Positions 1 through 6,493 of a stretch of DNA of 8,136 nucleotides are shown here, in pieces. Position 1 is the first letter of the stretch, and the number at the start of each line of letters is the position of its first letter. The position numbers were made by a program, and so were the translations under genes. This DNA is from an uncultured Prevotella sp. (lineage in GTDB: Bacteria; Bacteroidota; Bacteroidia; Bacteroidales; Bacteroidaceae), in the NCBI GenBank assembly GCA_937916075.1, contig CALGHW010000073.1:1-8136 (forward strand). The letters run 5' to 3'. The notes below the pieces were generated by a model, which made no database searches, was not told where the DNA came from, and was given only the letters and a program-made list of their open reading frames with translations.

Positions 1-612
1 AAGGGTATCAAAGACATCAACCAGCAAGCCGAATATTTCAACCCTGAGATTGCCCTGTGGACTGAGAAGCCCGGTGTCTCTGAAAAACCATACATCATGG
101 ACTTCATGCCCTACGACGAAGAGTATGGATACGGCGGCATCCAGTTTGTGCTGAGCAAACTGACCGACGACGGACAATACCTCAACCCGGAAAAGCTGTA
201 CTACAACTTGTTTATCGACGACGAGCTCTTCACCTTCTACCCCGACGAGTATCCCGAGTTTGAGACCGAGACAACCGACATTCCCTATTACCACAACGGG
301 GAAGACGTGTCAAATTATGACGACATGTTTATCATCTACTTCTATACCACAGGATTCCAGAAGATGGGCATCCGCGAGGTATACATCGACGATGACGGCA
401 AGCGCTATGAGTCGGAGACCGCCTGGATCAACGCCGACGGCACCACTGAGGGCATCAAGGACGCCAAGCTGAACGCTGTGAGAAGCTTCAGAGGAGTAAC
501 CTATACCGACCTGAGCGGACGCCAGGTGGCTCACCCCACCAAGGGCCTCTACATCAAGACCGCCACACTGGCCGACGGAACCGTGAAAACCACCAAGGTC
601 ATTCTCAAATAA
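1..612 (+). CDS. Secreted beta-rich protein A1, 3' part only (paralogue of A2)
   Basis: The reading frame is open from base 1, so the gene starts outside the window; 203 residues are visible before the TAA. I do not recognise a named family. The visible part aligns along its whole length with the last ~195 residues of A2 (2798-4360). Shared landmarks are a 'LYYN-IYIDDEL-TF' type strand segment, 'TDIPY', 'YFY-TGF-K-GI' and a closing tail. The tail (502-609) begins YTDLSGR and runs through HPTKGLYIK and DGTVKT; 23 of 36 residues match A2 in this stretch. Such tails are common on exported proteins of Prevotella and Bacteroides and resemble the end of type IX secretion sorting domains, so surface or extracellular location is an inference. 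There is no cysteine in the visible part. B1 follows after 37 bases, so the two are probably co-transcribed. Function unknown; the coding call itself is firm. Confidence 0.85.
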   Translation, partial: KGIKDINQQAEYFNPEIALWTEKPGVSEKPYIMDFMPYDEEYGYGGIQFVLSKLTDDGQYLNPEKLYYNLFIDDELFTFYPDEYPEFETETTDIPYYHNGEDVSNYDDMFIIYFYTTGFQKMGIREVYIDDDGKRYESETAWINADGTTEGIKDAKLNAVRSFRGVTYTDLSGRQVAHPTKGLYIKTATLADGTVKTTKVILK

Positions 613-649
613 GGAATTTTTCATACAGACAGTACAAAAGATAGACGAT

Positions 650-2518
650 ATGAACAAAACATCCATATTTTATCCAGTAGCCCTCTCCGGGCTACTGGTT
701 TTTTCACCCGTAAGCATGCTGGCCGACAACGGTGACATCACCTTCACCAAGACCACCGGCAAAGGCGTCGCCCAACAGTTTGGCTCCAAGAAGGCCGAGA
801 CCTACGACGTGGCCGTGCTCCTGACCGGCAAGACCATCCAGGGCAAGACCATCAAGTCGGTCACCGTCCCCTTCAAGTCGAAGGCCAACATCTCCAACGT
901 GAAGGTGTGGCTCTCCAAGAAACTCACCCTCGCCACCGTCGACGGACGGAAGACCAACGTGCCCGACATTCTCACCAAGGACGTGACACTCGACCAGGAC
1001 ACCGTGACCGTCACTCTGGAAACGCCCTACACCATCGACGCGGACAGCGTGTACATCGGCTATACCTTTGAGTCGAAAGCAGCCGACAACAACAGCAAGC
1101 AGCCTGTACTCCTGACCTCCGACACCGCCACCGACGCCTTCTATATCCACTCCTCACGCACCTACCGCACATGGCTCGACTACTCGTCGAGCGGCACCTT
1201 GGCCATCAAGGCCGTGCTGGGAGGAGCCAGCGCCGACGAGGCCGAGGCCGGCGACATAGGCAGTCTGCAGGGAGCCGTGGGCCAACCTACGGCCACCACC
1301 CTGACTCTGACCAACCATGGCTACCACGGCGTGCAGTCGTTCGACTACAAGTATGAAGTGGGCAGCGTCAGCGGCAGCAAGCATGTGGATCTGGCAGAAG
1401 CCATGCCCGCCATCTACGGAGCCACGGCACAGGTGGAAATCACCCTGCCGGAAGTGGCCACCAAAGGCCAATACCCCGTCAGCGTGACCATCGACAAGGT
1501 GAACGGAACCGCCAACACAAAAGTCCCCAACAGCACAGGCAACCTGACGGTATACTCCATTCTGCCCAAACACCGGGCCGTGGTGGAGGAATATACCGGC
1601 ACCTGGTGTGGCTGGTGTCCGCGCGGACTGGTGGGCCTGGAAGTGATGAACCGGCTCTATCCCGACGACTTCATCGGCCTGTCGTACCACAACGGTGACG
1701 CGATGGAAACCATGACGTCATCAAAATTCCCGTCAGTCATCGACGGCTACCCGGCCGGATGGATTGACCGCGCCTATGAGACCGACGCCTATCAAGGATG
1801 GAGCTCCAGCGGCTTTGGCATCGACAAGGCCTGGCTGTATGCCTGCAACGACTTCAGCCCGGCCGCCATCAGCGCTGAGGCCCGGATGTCGGCCGACGGT
1901 GGATTCGTCACGGCCAGCGCAACGACCCAGTTTGTAGAGGCTGCCAGCCAAGCAGGCTACAAGATTGAGTTTGTGCTCCTGTCAGACAGTCTGACGGGCA
2001 CAGGCGAAAGCTGGGACCAGAGCAACTATTACGCCAAAGGCAAAGCGGGCGGAGCCGAGACCTTCCCCGAGCCCGAATTCAAGACTTTCTATGACGGCAA
2101 CAGCACCGTGAAGGGCCTCTACTTCCCCGACGTGGTGATAGCCACCACCCGCACCCGGGGCGACGACTATGCCCTGCCCGCCGACATCCCGGCCGACCAG
2201 CCCATAGAGGCCACCTACACCTTCGACCTCAGCACGGCGGTCAACACGTCGGGCACATCGCTCATCCAGAAGAGAAACTGCCTGAGAGTGGTCGCACTGC
2301 TCGTCAACGGCAAGGAAAAGATTGTCAATGCCGCCAAGGCTGCCGTCAATATCGACGATTACCGTGCCGGCATCCAGTCGGCCAAGGCCGACACCACCCT
2401 GACAGGTCCTGCCACCTACTATGACCTCTCTGGCCGACGCGCCGACGGACATGCCCACCCGGGCATCACCATCGCCAAAGACGCGGAAGGCCATACCGTC
2501 AAGACCTTTAAAAAATAA
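650..2518 (+). CDS. Omp28-like secreted protein B1 with thioredoxin-type CGWC motif
   Basis: 622 residues. Residues 1-25 form a signal peptide with probable signal peptidase I cleavage after SMLA; there is no lipobox. A beta-rich domain follows (about 27-190), then an Ig/CARDB-like segment (about 215-302, with 'LTLTNHGYHGVQSFDY'). The thioredoxin-like part begins near 307 with EEYTGTWCGWCPRG (C320, C323), followed by a YPDDFIGLSYHNGD strand and a candidate cis-proline loop at P368 (GYPAGWIDR). A beta-rich region and a DLSGR tail from residue 590 close the protein. CxxC in this context is typical of proteins annotated as Omp28-related; thiol-disulfide chemistry in the envelope is plausible but not shown, and the substrate is unknown. 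Other cysteines are C399 and C544. It sits 37 bases after A1. An intrinsic terminator lies within its signal-peptide codons. The ATG at 650 is chosen because it gives a full signal peptide; the next Met (residue 23) would remove it. Confidence 0.88.
   Translation: MNKTSIFYPVALSGLLVFSPVSMLADNGDITFTKTTGKGVAQQFGSKKAETYDVAVLLTGKTIQGKTIKSVTVPFKSKANISNVKVWLSKKLTLATVDGRKTNVPDILTKDVTLDQDTVTVTLETPYTIDADSVYIGYTFESKAADNNSKQPVLLTSDTATDAFYIHSSRTYRTWLDYSSSGTLAIKAVLGGASADEAEAGDIGSLQGAVGQPTATTLTLTNHGYHGVQSFDYKYEVGSVSGSKHVDLAEAMPAIYGATAQVEITLPEVATKGQYPVSVTIDKVNGTANTKVPNSTGNLTVYSILPKHRAVVEEYTGTWCGWCPRGLVGLEVMNRLYPDDFIGLSYHNGDAMETMTSSKFPSVIDGYPAGWIDRAYETDAYQGWSSSGFGIDKAWLYACNDFSPAAISAEARMSADGGFVTASATTQFVEAASQAGYKIEFVLLSDSLTGTGESWDQSNYYAKGKAGGAETFPEPEFKTFYDGNSTVKGLYFPDVVIATTRTRGDDYALPADIPADQPIEATYTFDLSTAVNTSGTSLIQKRNCLRVVALLVNGKEKIVNAAKAAVNIDDYRAGIQSAKADTTLTGPATYYDLSGRRADGHAHPGITIAKDAEGHTVKTFKK
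674..704 (+). terminator. Intrinsic terminator/attenuator inside the B1 signal-peptide codons
   Basis: CCAGTAGCCC (674-683) and GGGCTACTGG (689-698) form a perfect 10-bp stem with seven G-C pairs. The loop is 5 nt (TCTCC), and six T follow at once (699-704). This is the classic form of a rho-independent terminator. It begins 62 bases after the A1 stop, yet lies in codons 9-19 of B1. It may simply end part of the A1 transcripts, or act as an attenuator that ribosomes translating B1 would prevent from folding. The structure is read directly from the sequence; its activity is inferred. Confidence 0.75.
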
Positions 2519-2576
2519 CCTCTAAAACGACTGCGCCACAACGGTGCCGTATATACACGAGGGAGATTTCTCATTT

Positions 2577-2658
2577 TGCGACTAAAAGTAAATACCCGGA
2601 TATTCTTATTTTATGTAGCCTTACATATCCGGAAAATTACTTTTAGTCGCATTTTTTT
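2577..2658 (+). terminator. Two-part hairpin with T-tract after B1
   Basis: TGCGACTAAAAGTAA (2577-2591) pairs perfectly with TTACTTTTAGTCGCA (2637-2651), 15 bp. Inside this, after a 4x4 internal loop, CCGGATAT (2596-2603) pairs perfectly with ATATCCGG (2625-2632), 8 bp, leaving an apical loop of 21 nt. Seven T follow (2652-2658). It starts 58 bases after the B1 stop and probably ends that transcript. The large loop and the AT-rich outer stem are unusual for a simple terminator, so a second role is possible (RNA element, protein site, or remnant of a small inverted-repeat element). The T-tract overlaps the A2 promoter. Confidence 0.65.
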
Positions 2659-2687
2659 GCGTATTTCATGTATTCTTTATAATTTTG
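2656..2687 (+). promoter_or_regulatory. Bacteroidetes-type promoter for A2
   Basis: TTTG at 2656-2659 and TAATTTTG at 2680-2687 match the Bacteroidetes sigma-ABfr consensus TTTG / TAnnTTTG, with 20 bases between them. Transcription would start near 2692, giving a leader of about 105 nt before the A2 ATG. The -33 element lies in the T-tract of the preceding hairpin. The match is good, but no transcript data are available. Confidence 0.65.
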
Positions 2688-2797
2688 CCGCCATTAAGAA
2701 AAGACGTCGAAACAATTTCCGCGCAAGTTATTTCCAAGAACAAAGGATGACAATATTTCAAAGAGAATACAACAAAGCAAAAATTAAAAATCGGATT

Positions 2798-4360
2798 ATG
2801 AGAAATCTTAACTTGACGATGGTTGCGGCCCTGTTGTCAGCAACCGCATGGGCACAAGACGCCAACAGCGACAGTGCCACCCCCACCGACTTGATTAGCC
2901 AGCAGCCGGCCGGAACCCTCCTAAAGGGACTCTACAACCACAGCGAGGGATTCATCAAACAGCTTTCCACCATCTATGCGTCAGTAGACGACGGTTCGGC
3001 CAAAGACGTGGTGATGGGCGACGACGGCAGCGTGTATATCAAGAATCCCGTGCAGGGCTTCATGACCAACACCTGGCTGAAGGCCACCAAAGGCACCGGC
3101 GACACCCTGGTGGTGACACTGCCCCAGACCATCTATTCGTCTACCTACGAGGGAGAGACCACCTACAACAGCCTCTACAGAATGGTGAAAGGACAAGATG
3201 TGGACGGCCAGGTAAACTACGTGAAGGACAACAACAGCAACACCATCCGCCTCATCATGCGCAATGACTCCATCGTCAAGGCACCCGAAGACAAGGACGC
3301 CATACTCGGCATGACCTACCCCAGCGGCAACTGGACCGGATTTGGCAGCAGTGTCATCGTGCTGCACAAGGTGGCCGACGCGACAACAGCACCGGCTGAC
3401 GCACAGTCGGCACAGACCTACAACATGACCTACAACGTGGATGACAACACCACCGACACCCGCGTGGTCAACGTGGGCAACGACATCTTCCTCGGCAACC
3501 TCACCGACAACCTGACCAAGCAGTGGGTCAAGGGACGCATCGAGGGCGACAAGGCTATCTTTGACGGAAAGCTCTATGTAGGACTCGACACCGTCAACAA
3601 TGCACACGCCTATTTCTTCCCGGCCGACAAGGTGACCAAGGAGATAGAGACCTTCTTCGGCACAAGCACCTACGACAGCATCTGGTTTGAGAAGCAGCTG
3701 GTGTTTGACTACGACGCCGCCAACAAGACCCTGAAGAGCAACGGCGGATTTGTCATCAACCAGGGCTCAGAGACAGTCAACGCCAGTGACGCCTTCTGGA
3801 AGCCGGCACTGGCTCCGTGGAAAGAGGTGGTCAGCGCACCGGTAGCTCCCCGCATCGACTACTTTGAGCCGTATGACGACATGATGAACTATAGCTACAT
3901 CCAGTTCTTCGTGGACAAGACTGACGCCGAGGGCAACCAGCTCAACAGCAAGAACCTCTACTACAACATCTATATCGACGACGAGCTGATGACGTTCAAC
4001 CCGGGCGAATATATGGTGATGGAGCCGATGACCGACATTCCCTATGACTATGTCAACAACTGGGACTTCTATATCGACGGACAGAAGCATACCGTATACT
4101 TCTATTATACCGGCTTCAACAAAATAGGCATCCAGGGCTATTATCTTGACGGCGACAAGAAACTGACAAGCGAGATGGCCACCTACATCATCGACGCCGC
4201 CGGCATCCATGCCGCAACCGGCGACAACAAGACCGTGGAACACGTGGACTACCTTGACCTCAGCGGACGCGCAGTGGCCAAACCCACACACGGACTGTAT
4301 ATCAAGAACATCACCTATACTGACGGCACGGTCAAAACCGTCAAGACCATGGTGAGATAA
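2798..4360 (+). CDS. Secreted beta-rich protein A2, cysteine-free
   Basis: 520 residues from the ATG at 2798. This start is chosen because it gives a clean signal peptide (MRNLNLTMVAALLSATAWA, cleavage before QD). An upstream in-frame ATG at 2747 would add 17 polar, charged residues in front of it. The mature protein is rich in aromatic residues, Asp, Asn and Thr with alternating beta-strand patterns, and has no cysteine. Residues ~25-340 have no counterpart in the window. Residues ~350-475 match A1 and carry 'YIQFFVDKTD', 'LYYNIYIDDELMTF', 'MTDIPYDY' and 'VYFYYTGFNKIGIQGYY', a pattern I associate with secreted Prevotella/Bacteroides proteins of unknown role. The tail from residue 485 (YLDLSGR, GLYIK, DGTVKT) resembles the end of type IX sorting domains. 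The gene has its own promoter and B2 follows 108 bases later. Surface or outer-membrane location is inferred; function is unknown. Confidence 0.87.
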   Translation: MRNLNLTMVAALLSATAWAQDANSDSATPTDLISQQPAGTLLKGLYNHSEGFIKQLSTIYASVDDGSAKDVVMGDDGSVYIKNPVQGFMTNTWLKATKGTGDTLVVTLPQTIYSSTYEGETTYNSLYRMVKGQDVDGQVNYVKDNNSNTIRLIMRNDSIVKAPEDKDAILGMTYPSGNWTGFGSSVIVLHKVADATTAPADAQSAQTYNMTYNVDDNTTDTRVVNVGNDIFLGNLTDNLTKQWVKGRIEGDKAIFDGKLYVGLDTVNNAHAYFFPADKVTKEIETFFGTSTYDSIWFEKQLVFDYDAANKTLKSNGGFVINQGSETVNASDAFWKPALAPWKEVVSAPVAPRIDYFEPYDDMMNYSYIQFFVDKTDAEGNQLNSKNLYYNIYIDDELMTFNPGEYMVMEPMTDIPYDYVNNWDFYIDGQKHTVYFYYTGFNKIGIQGYYLDGDKKLTSEMATYIIDAAGIHAATGDNKTVEHVDYLDLSGRAVAKPTHGLYIKNITYTDGTVKTVKTMVR

Positions 4361-4395
4361 GGTAAGTATATACAACATTATTATATATAAGCCAG

Positions 4396-4437
4396 AGAAA
4401 GGTGTGTCAGGAGGAACAACAACAGACACACCTTTCT
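4396..4437 (+). other. Hairpin between A2 and B2 (possible attenuator or processing site)
   Basis: AGAAAGGTGTGTC (4396-4408) and GACACACCTTTCT (4425-4437) form a perfect 13-bp stem with a 16-nt loop. The following bases (TCCGTTTATCC) are not a proper T-run, so strong intrinsic termination is unlikely. It lies 36 bases after the A2 stop and 32 before the B2 start. Its place matches that of the terminator between A1 and B1, which suggests a shared way of lowering or stabilising one part of the message. The AGGAGG in its loop (4409-4414) is too far from the B2 start to be a ribosome binding site. Confidence 0.6.
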
Positions 4438-4468
4438 TCCGTTTATCCAAACAACAACCAGGAATACA

Positions 4469-6337
4469 ATGAGACATCTCTCCAAAAACATCCTCCTGCT
4501 CGGCATACTGCTGGCCGCAACCGCCATGCCCGGACAGGCTGACAATGACTGCATCGCCTATGGCTGCGACACAGGAAAAGGACTGAACACCCAGTTTGGC
4601 ACCGGCCGGACCGAGACTTACGACGTGGCCATGATGCTGGCCGACAAGGCTATCAAGGGCACCACCATACGGGCTTTCCGCATCCCCCTGAAACAAACCG
4701 ACAACCTGTCGGGACTGAAAGTGTGGATTAGCAAAAAGCTCACCCTGCAAACCGTTGACGGCAAGAACGTGAACACGCCCGACATCCTCTCACAGACAGC
4801 ACCCATCGCAAAAGACACGGTAGACGTGGTGCTCGACACCCCCTATACCATCGACTCCGACACACTCTATGTAGGCTTCTCATTCAATGTGGACAAAGTG
4901 GACGACAACAGCAAGCGGCCACTCACCCTGACCACAGAAATGCATGACGGAGGCTTCTGGATACACACCTCGCAGACCTACCGCAAGTGGATGGACTACT
5001 CAGCCAAGGGCAGCACCGTCATGCAGGTGATGCTGGCCGGCCTGCCCCAGGCCGCCGCCTCCGCCACCAGCACCGAGCGCCCCTACAGTCTGACCAACGA
5101 ACAGACACCTGTAACACTGACCCTCTGCAACCACGGCTATACGGGCATACAGTCATTTGACTATACCTATGAGACCGGCACACTGACCGGCCAAGGCCAC
5201 CAGGACCTGGACGAGCCTGTGGCCGCCGTCTACAACGCCTCCAAGGAGGTCAGCCTGCTCCTGCCGGCACAAGCCGCCAAGGGCGTATACCCCGTCAAGA
5301 TAACCATCAGCCAAATCAACGGCACCGACAATGCCGACCCGGAAAAGGACATCACCACCGAGGCCGACATCTACAACCAACTGCCCAAGCACCGGGCCGT
5401 GCTCGAGGAATACACCGGCACCTGGTGTGGCAACTGTCCACGAGGATTCGTAGGCATGGAGGTGATGAAACGTCTCTACCCCGACGACTTCGTAGGCATC
5501 TCTTACCACAACAACGACCCGATGGAAATCATGACCGCCTCGCAATTCCCGAGCGACACCCAAAAAGGACTGCCCGACAGTTGGCTCGACCGCACCTATG
5601 AGACGGATGCCTATTACGGACCCGACCGACAAGGATTCGGCATAGACAAGACGTGGATGAGCGTATGCAACCTGCTGGCCAAAGCCGACATCGACGTCAA
5701 GGGCCAACTGGCCAACAACAACACACAGGTGGATATGGAGGCCAACGTCACCTTCCCGCTCAACGCCCACGACATCCACTACCGGGTGGAGTTTGTCCTG
5801 CTGGCCGACAGCCTGCACGGCGACACCGCCAAGTGGCAACAAACCAACTACTTTGCCAACCGCTACGCCGGAGGTCCGGAGACATTCCCCGAACCAGAGT
5901 TTGCCAAATTCTACGACGGTGACGACTATGTAAACGGACTCTATTACAACGACGTGGCCATCGCCACCACCCGACTGGAGGGCAAGGACGTCAGCCTGCC
6001 CACCACACTCACGGCCGACGAGCCCTTCACGGCCAAAGCCTCCTTCAACCTGGGACTGATACGCAACACCAACGGCTATCCCCTGGTACAGGATGTTCGC
6101 CAACTGCATGCGGTGGCCCTGCTCGTCGATGAAAACGGACAGGTGGTCAACGCTGCCAAGGCGGCAGTAGCCTACGACCCGAACATCACTTCCATCCACA
6201 CACCGAGCACAGACACCCGACAGCACAGACAGGCAGAGATATTCGACCTCTCGGGCCGACACATCACCCAAATACAACCGGGAGTCAACCTGGTCAAGAC
6301 GGCAGAGGGCAAGGTGCTCAAAATATTCAAGAAATAA
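4469..6337 (+). CDS. Omp28-like secreted protein B2 with thioredoxin-type CGNC motif
   Basis: 622 residues, the same length as B1 and colinear with it. The signal peptide covers about residues 1-24 (cleavage after PGQA). Then come the N-terminal beta-rich domain (to ~190), an Ig/CARDB-like segment (about 213-302, 'LTLCNHGYTGIQSFDY'), the thioredoxin-like part with EEYTGTWCGNCPRG (C320, C323) and candidate cis-proline P369 (GLPDSWLDR), a beta-rich region, and a DLSGR tail from residue 591. Around the CxxC, residues 304-362 match B1 at 46 of 59 positions; the rest is clearly less alike. The middle of the motif is GN instead of GW, which in thioredoxin-fold proteins can shift redox behaviour. 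B2 also has C28, C33 and C220, which B1 lacks; C400 matches C399 of B1. C28 is not in a lipobox, so this is not a lipoprotein. It is probably co-transcribed with A2. Substrate unknown. Confidence 0.88.
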   Translation: MRHLSKNILLLGILLAATAMPGQADNDCIAYGCDTGKGLNTQFGTGRTETYDVAMMLADKAIKGTTIRAFRIPLKQTDNLSGLKVWISKKLTLQTVDGKNVNTPDILSQTAPIAKDTVDVVLDTPYTIDSDTLYVGFSFNVDKVDDNSKRPLTLTTEMHDGGFWIHTSQTYRKWMDYSAKGSTVMQVMLAGLPQAAASATSTERPYSLTNEQTPVTLTLCNHGYTGIQSFDYTYETGTLTGQGHQDLDEPVAAVYNASKEVSLLLPAQAAKGVYPVKITISQINGTDNADPEKDITTEADIYNQLPKHRAVLEEYTGTWCGNCPRGFVGMEVMKRLYPDDFVGISYHNNDPMEIMTASQFPSDTQKGLPDSWLDRTYETDAYYGPDRQGFGIDKTWMSVCNLLAKADIDVKGQLANNNTQVDMEANVTFPLNAHDIHYRVEFVLLADSLHGDTAKWQQTNYFANRYAGGPETFPEPEFAKFYDGDDYVNGLYYNDVAIATTRLEGKDVSLPTTLTADEPFTAKASFNLGLIRNTNGYPLVQDVRQLHAVALLVDENGQVVNAAKAAVAYDPNITSIHTPSTDTRQHRQAEIFDLSGRHITQIQPGVNLVKTAEGKVLKIFKK

Positions 6338-6370
6338 AGTCGCCAAGACCTGTCTTACAGACTATACACA

Positions 6371-6412
6371 AAGTGGTTTTATAGTTGCGTATATGCAACT
6401 ATAAAACCACTT
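6371..6412 (+). terminator. Perfect 18-bp hairpin after B2, terminator-like
   Basis: AAGTGGTTTTATAGTTGC (6371-6388) and GCAACTATAAAACCACTT (6395-6412) are exact inverse complements, separated by GTATAT. It lies 33 bases after the B2 stop and about 80 before the kinase start, where a transcript end is expected. There is no T-run on either side, so it departs from a standard intrinsic terminator. It may protect the 3' end of the mRNA or be bound by a protein as DNA. The structure is certain, the role inferred. Confidence 0.6.
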
Positions 6413-6445
6413 ATTCGTTAATTACATTAAATCAGCAACAAATAA

Positions 6446-6470
6446 TTAACGTTTTCATGTTAACGTATTC
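6446..6470 (+). repeat. Spaced direct repeat upstream of the histidine kinase
   Basis: TTAACGTTTTC (6446-6456) and TTAACGTATTC (6460-6470) match at 10 of 11 bases and start 14 bases apart; CGTTTTC appears once more at 6470-6476. The pair lies just upstream of the -7 element, where an activator or response regulator could bind. Autoregulation by the partner regulator is a guess. Confidence 0.35.
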
Positions 6471-6480
6471 GTTTTCTCCG

Positions 6481-6488
6481 TATCTTTG
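6481..6488 (+). promoter_or_regulatory. -7 promoter element (TATCTTTG) before the kinase gene
   Basis: TATCTTTG fits the Bacteroidetes -7 consensus TAnnTTTG. No good TTTG is seen at the matching -33 position (about 6457-6460 reads CATG-like sequence), so the promoter may be weak or activator-dependent. Only five bases separate it from the ATG at 6494, so transcription would start almost at the start codon. Confidence 0.5.
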
Positions 6489-6493
6489 CCCCC

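Larger units (their letters stand above)
1..6337 (+). repeat. Tandem duplication of an A-B gene cassette
   Basis: The order A1-B1-A2-B2 repeats one two-gene unit. A1 and A2 are homologous over the visible part of A1, and B1 and B2 over their full 622 residues. At DNA level only short blocks remain close; for example 1586-1612 and 5405-5431 differ at one of 27 bases around the CxxC codons. The spacers differ completely: 37 and 108 bases between A and B. The duplication is therefore old and both copies have been kept as intact frames. Confidence 0.8.

Noticed and set aside
650..720. B1 starting downstream of the terminator, at Met23 (716).
   Set aside because: That would remove the signal peptide, while the 650 start gives a full one and a length identical to B2.
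2576..2797. In-frame upstream extension of A2 from a TTG at 2576 or an ATG at 2747.
   Set aside because: The extension runs through the hairpin and the promoter, and would bury the clear signal peptide that begins at 2798.
4409..4414. AGGAGG as a Shine-Dalgarno site for B2.
   Set aside because: It is 54 bases from the start codon, within a hairpin loop, and this phylum makes little use of Shine-Dalgarno pairing.
4469..4570. B2 as a lipoprotein with C28 as the lipidated residue.
   Set aside because: The residues before C28 (QADND) do not form a lipobox; a signal peptidase I site after residue 24 fits better.
5153..6346. Long antisense open frame (397 codons) opposite B2.
   Set aside because: It mirrors the B2 frame, has low-complexity Val/Gly-rich composition and no recognisable domain; GAC/ACC-rich codons on the + strand commonly leave such frames open. 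The same holds for 3767-4750 and 7166-8077 on the minus strand.
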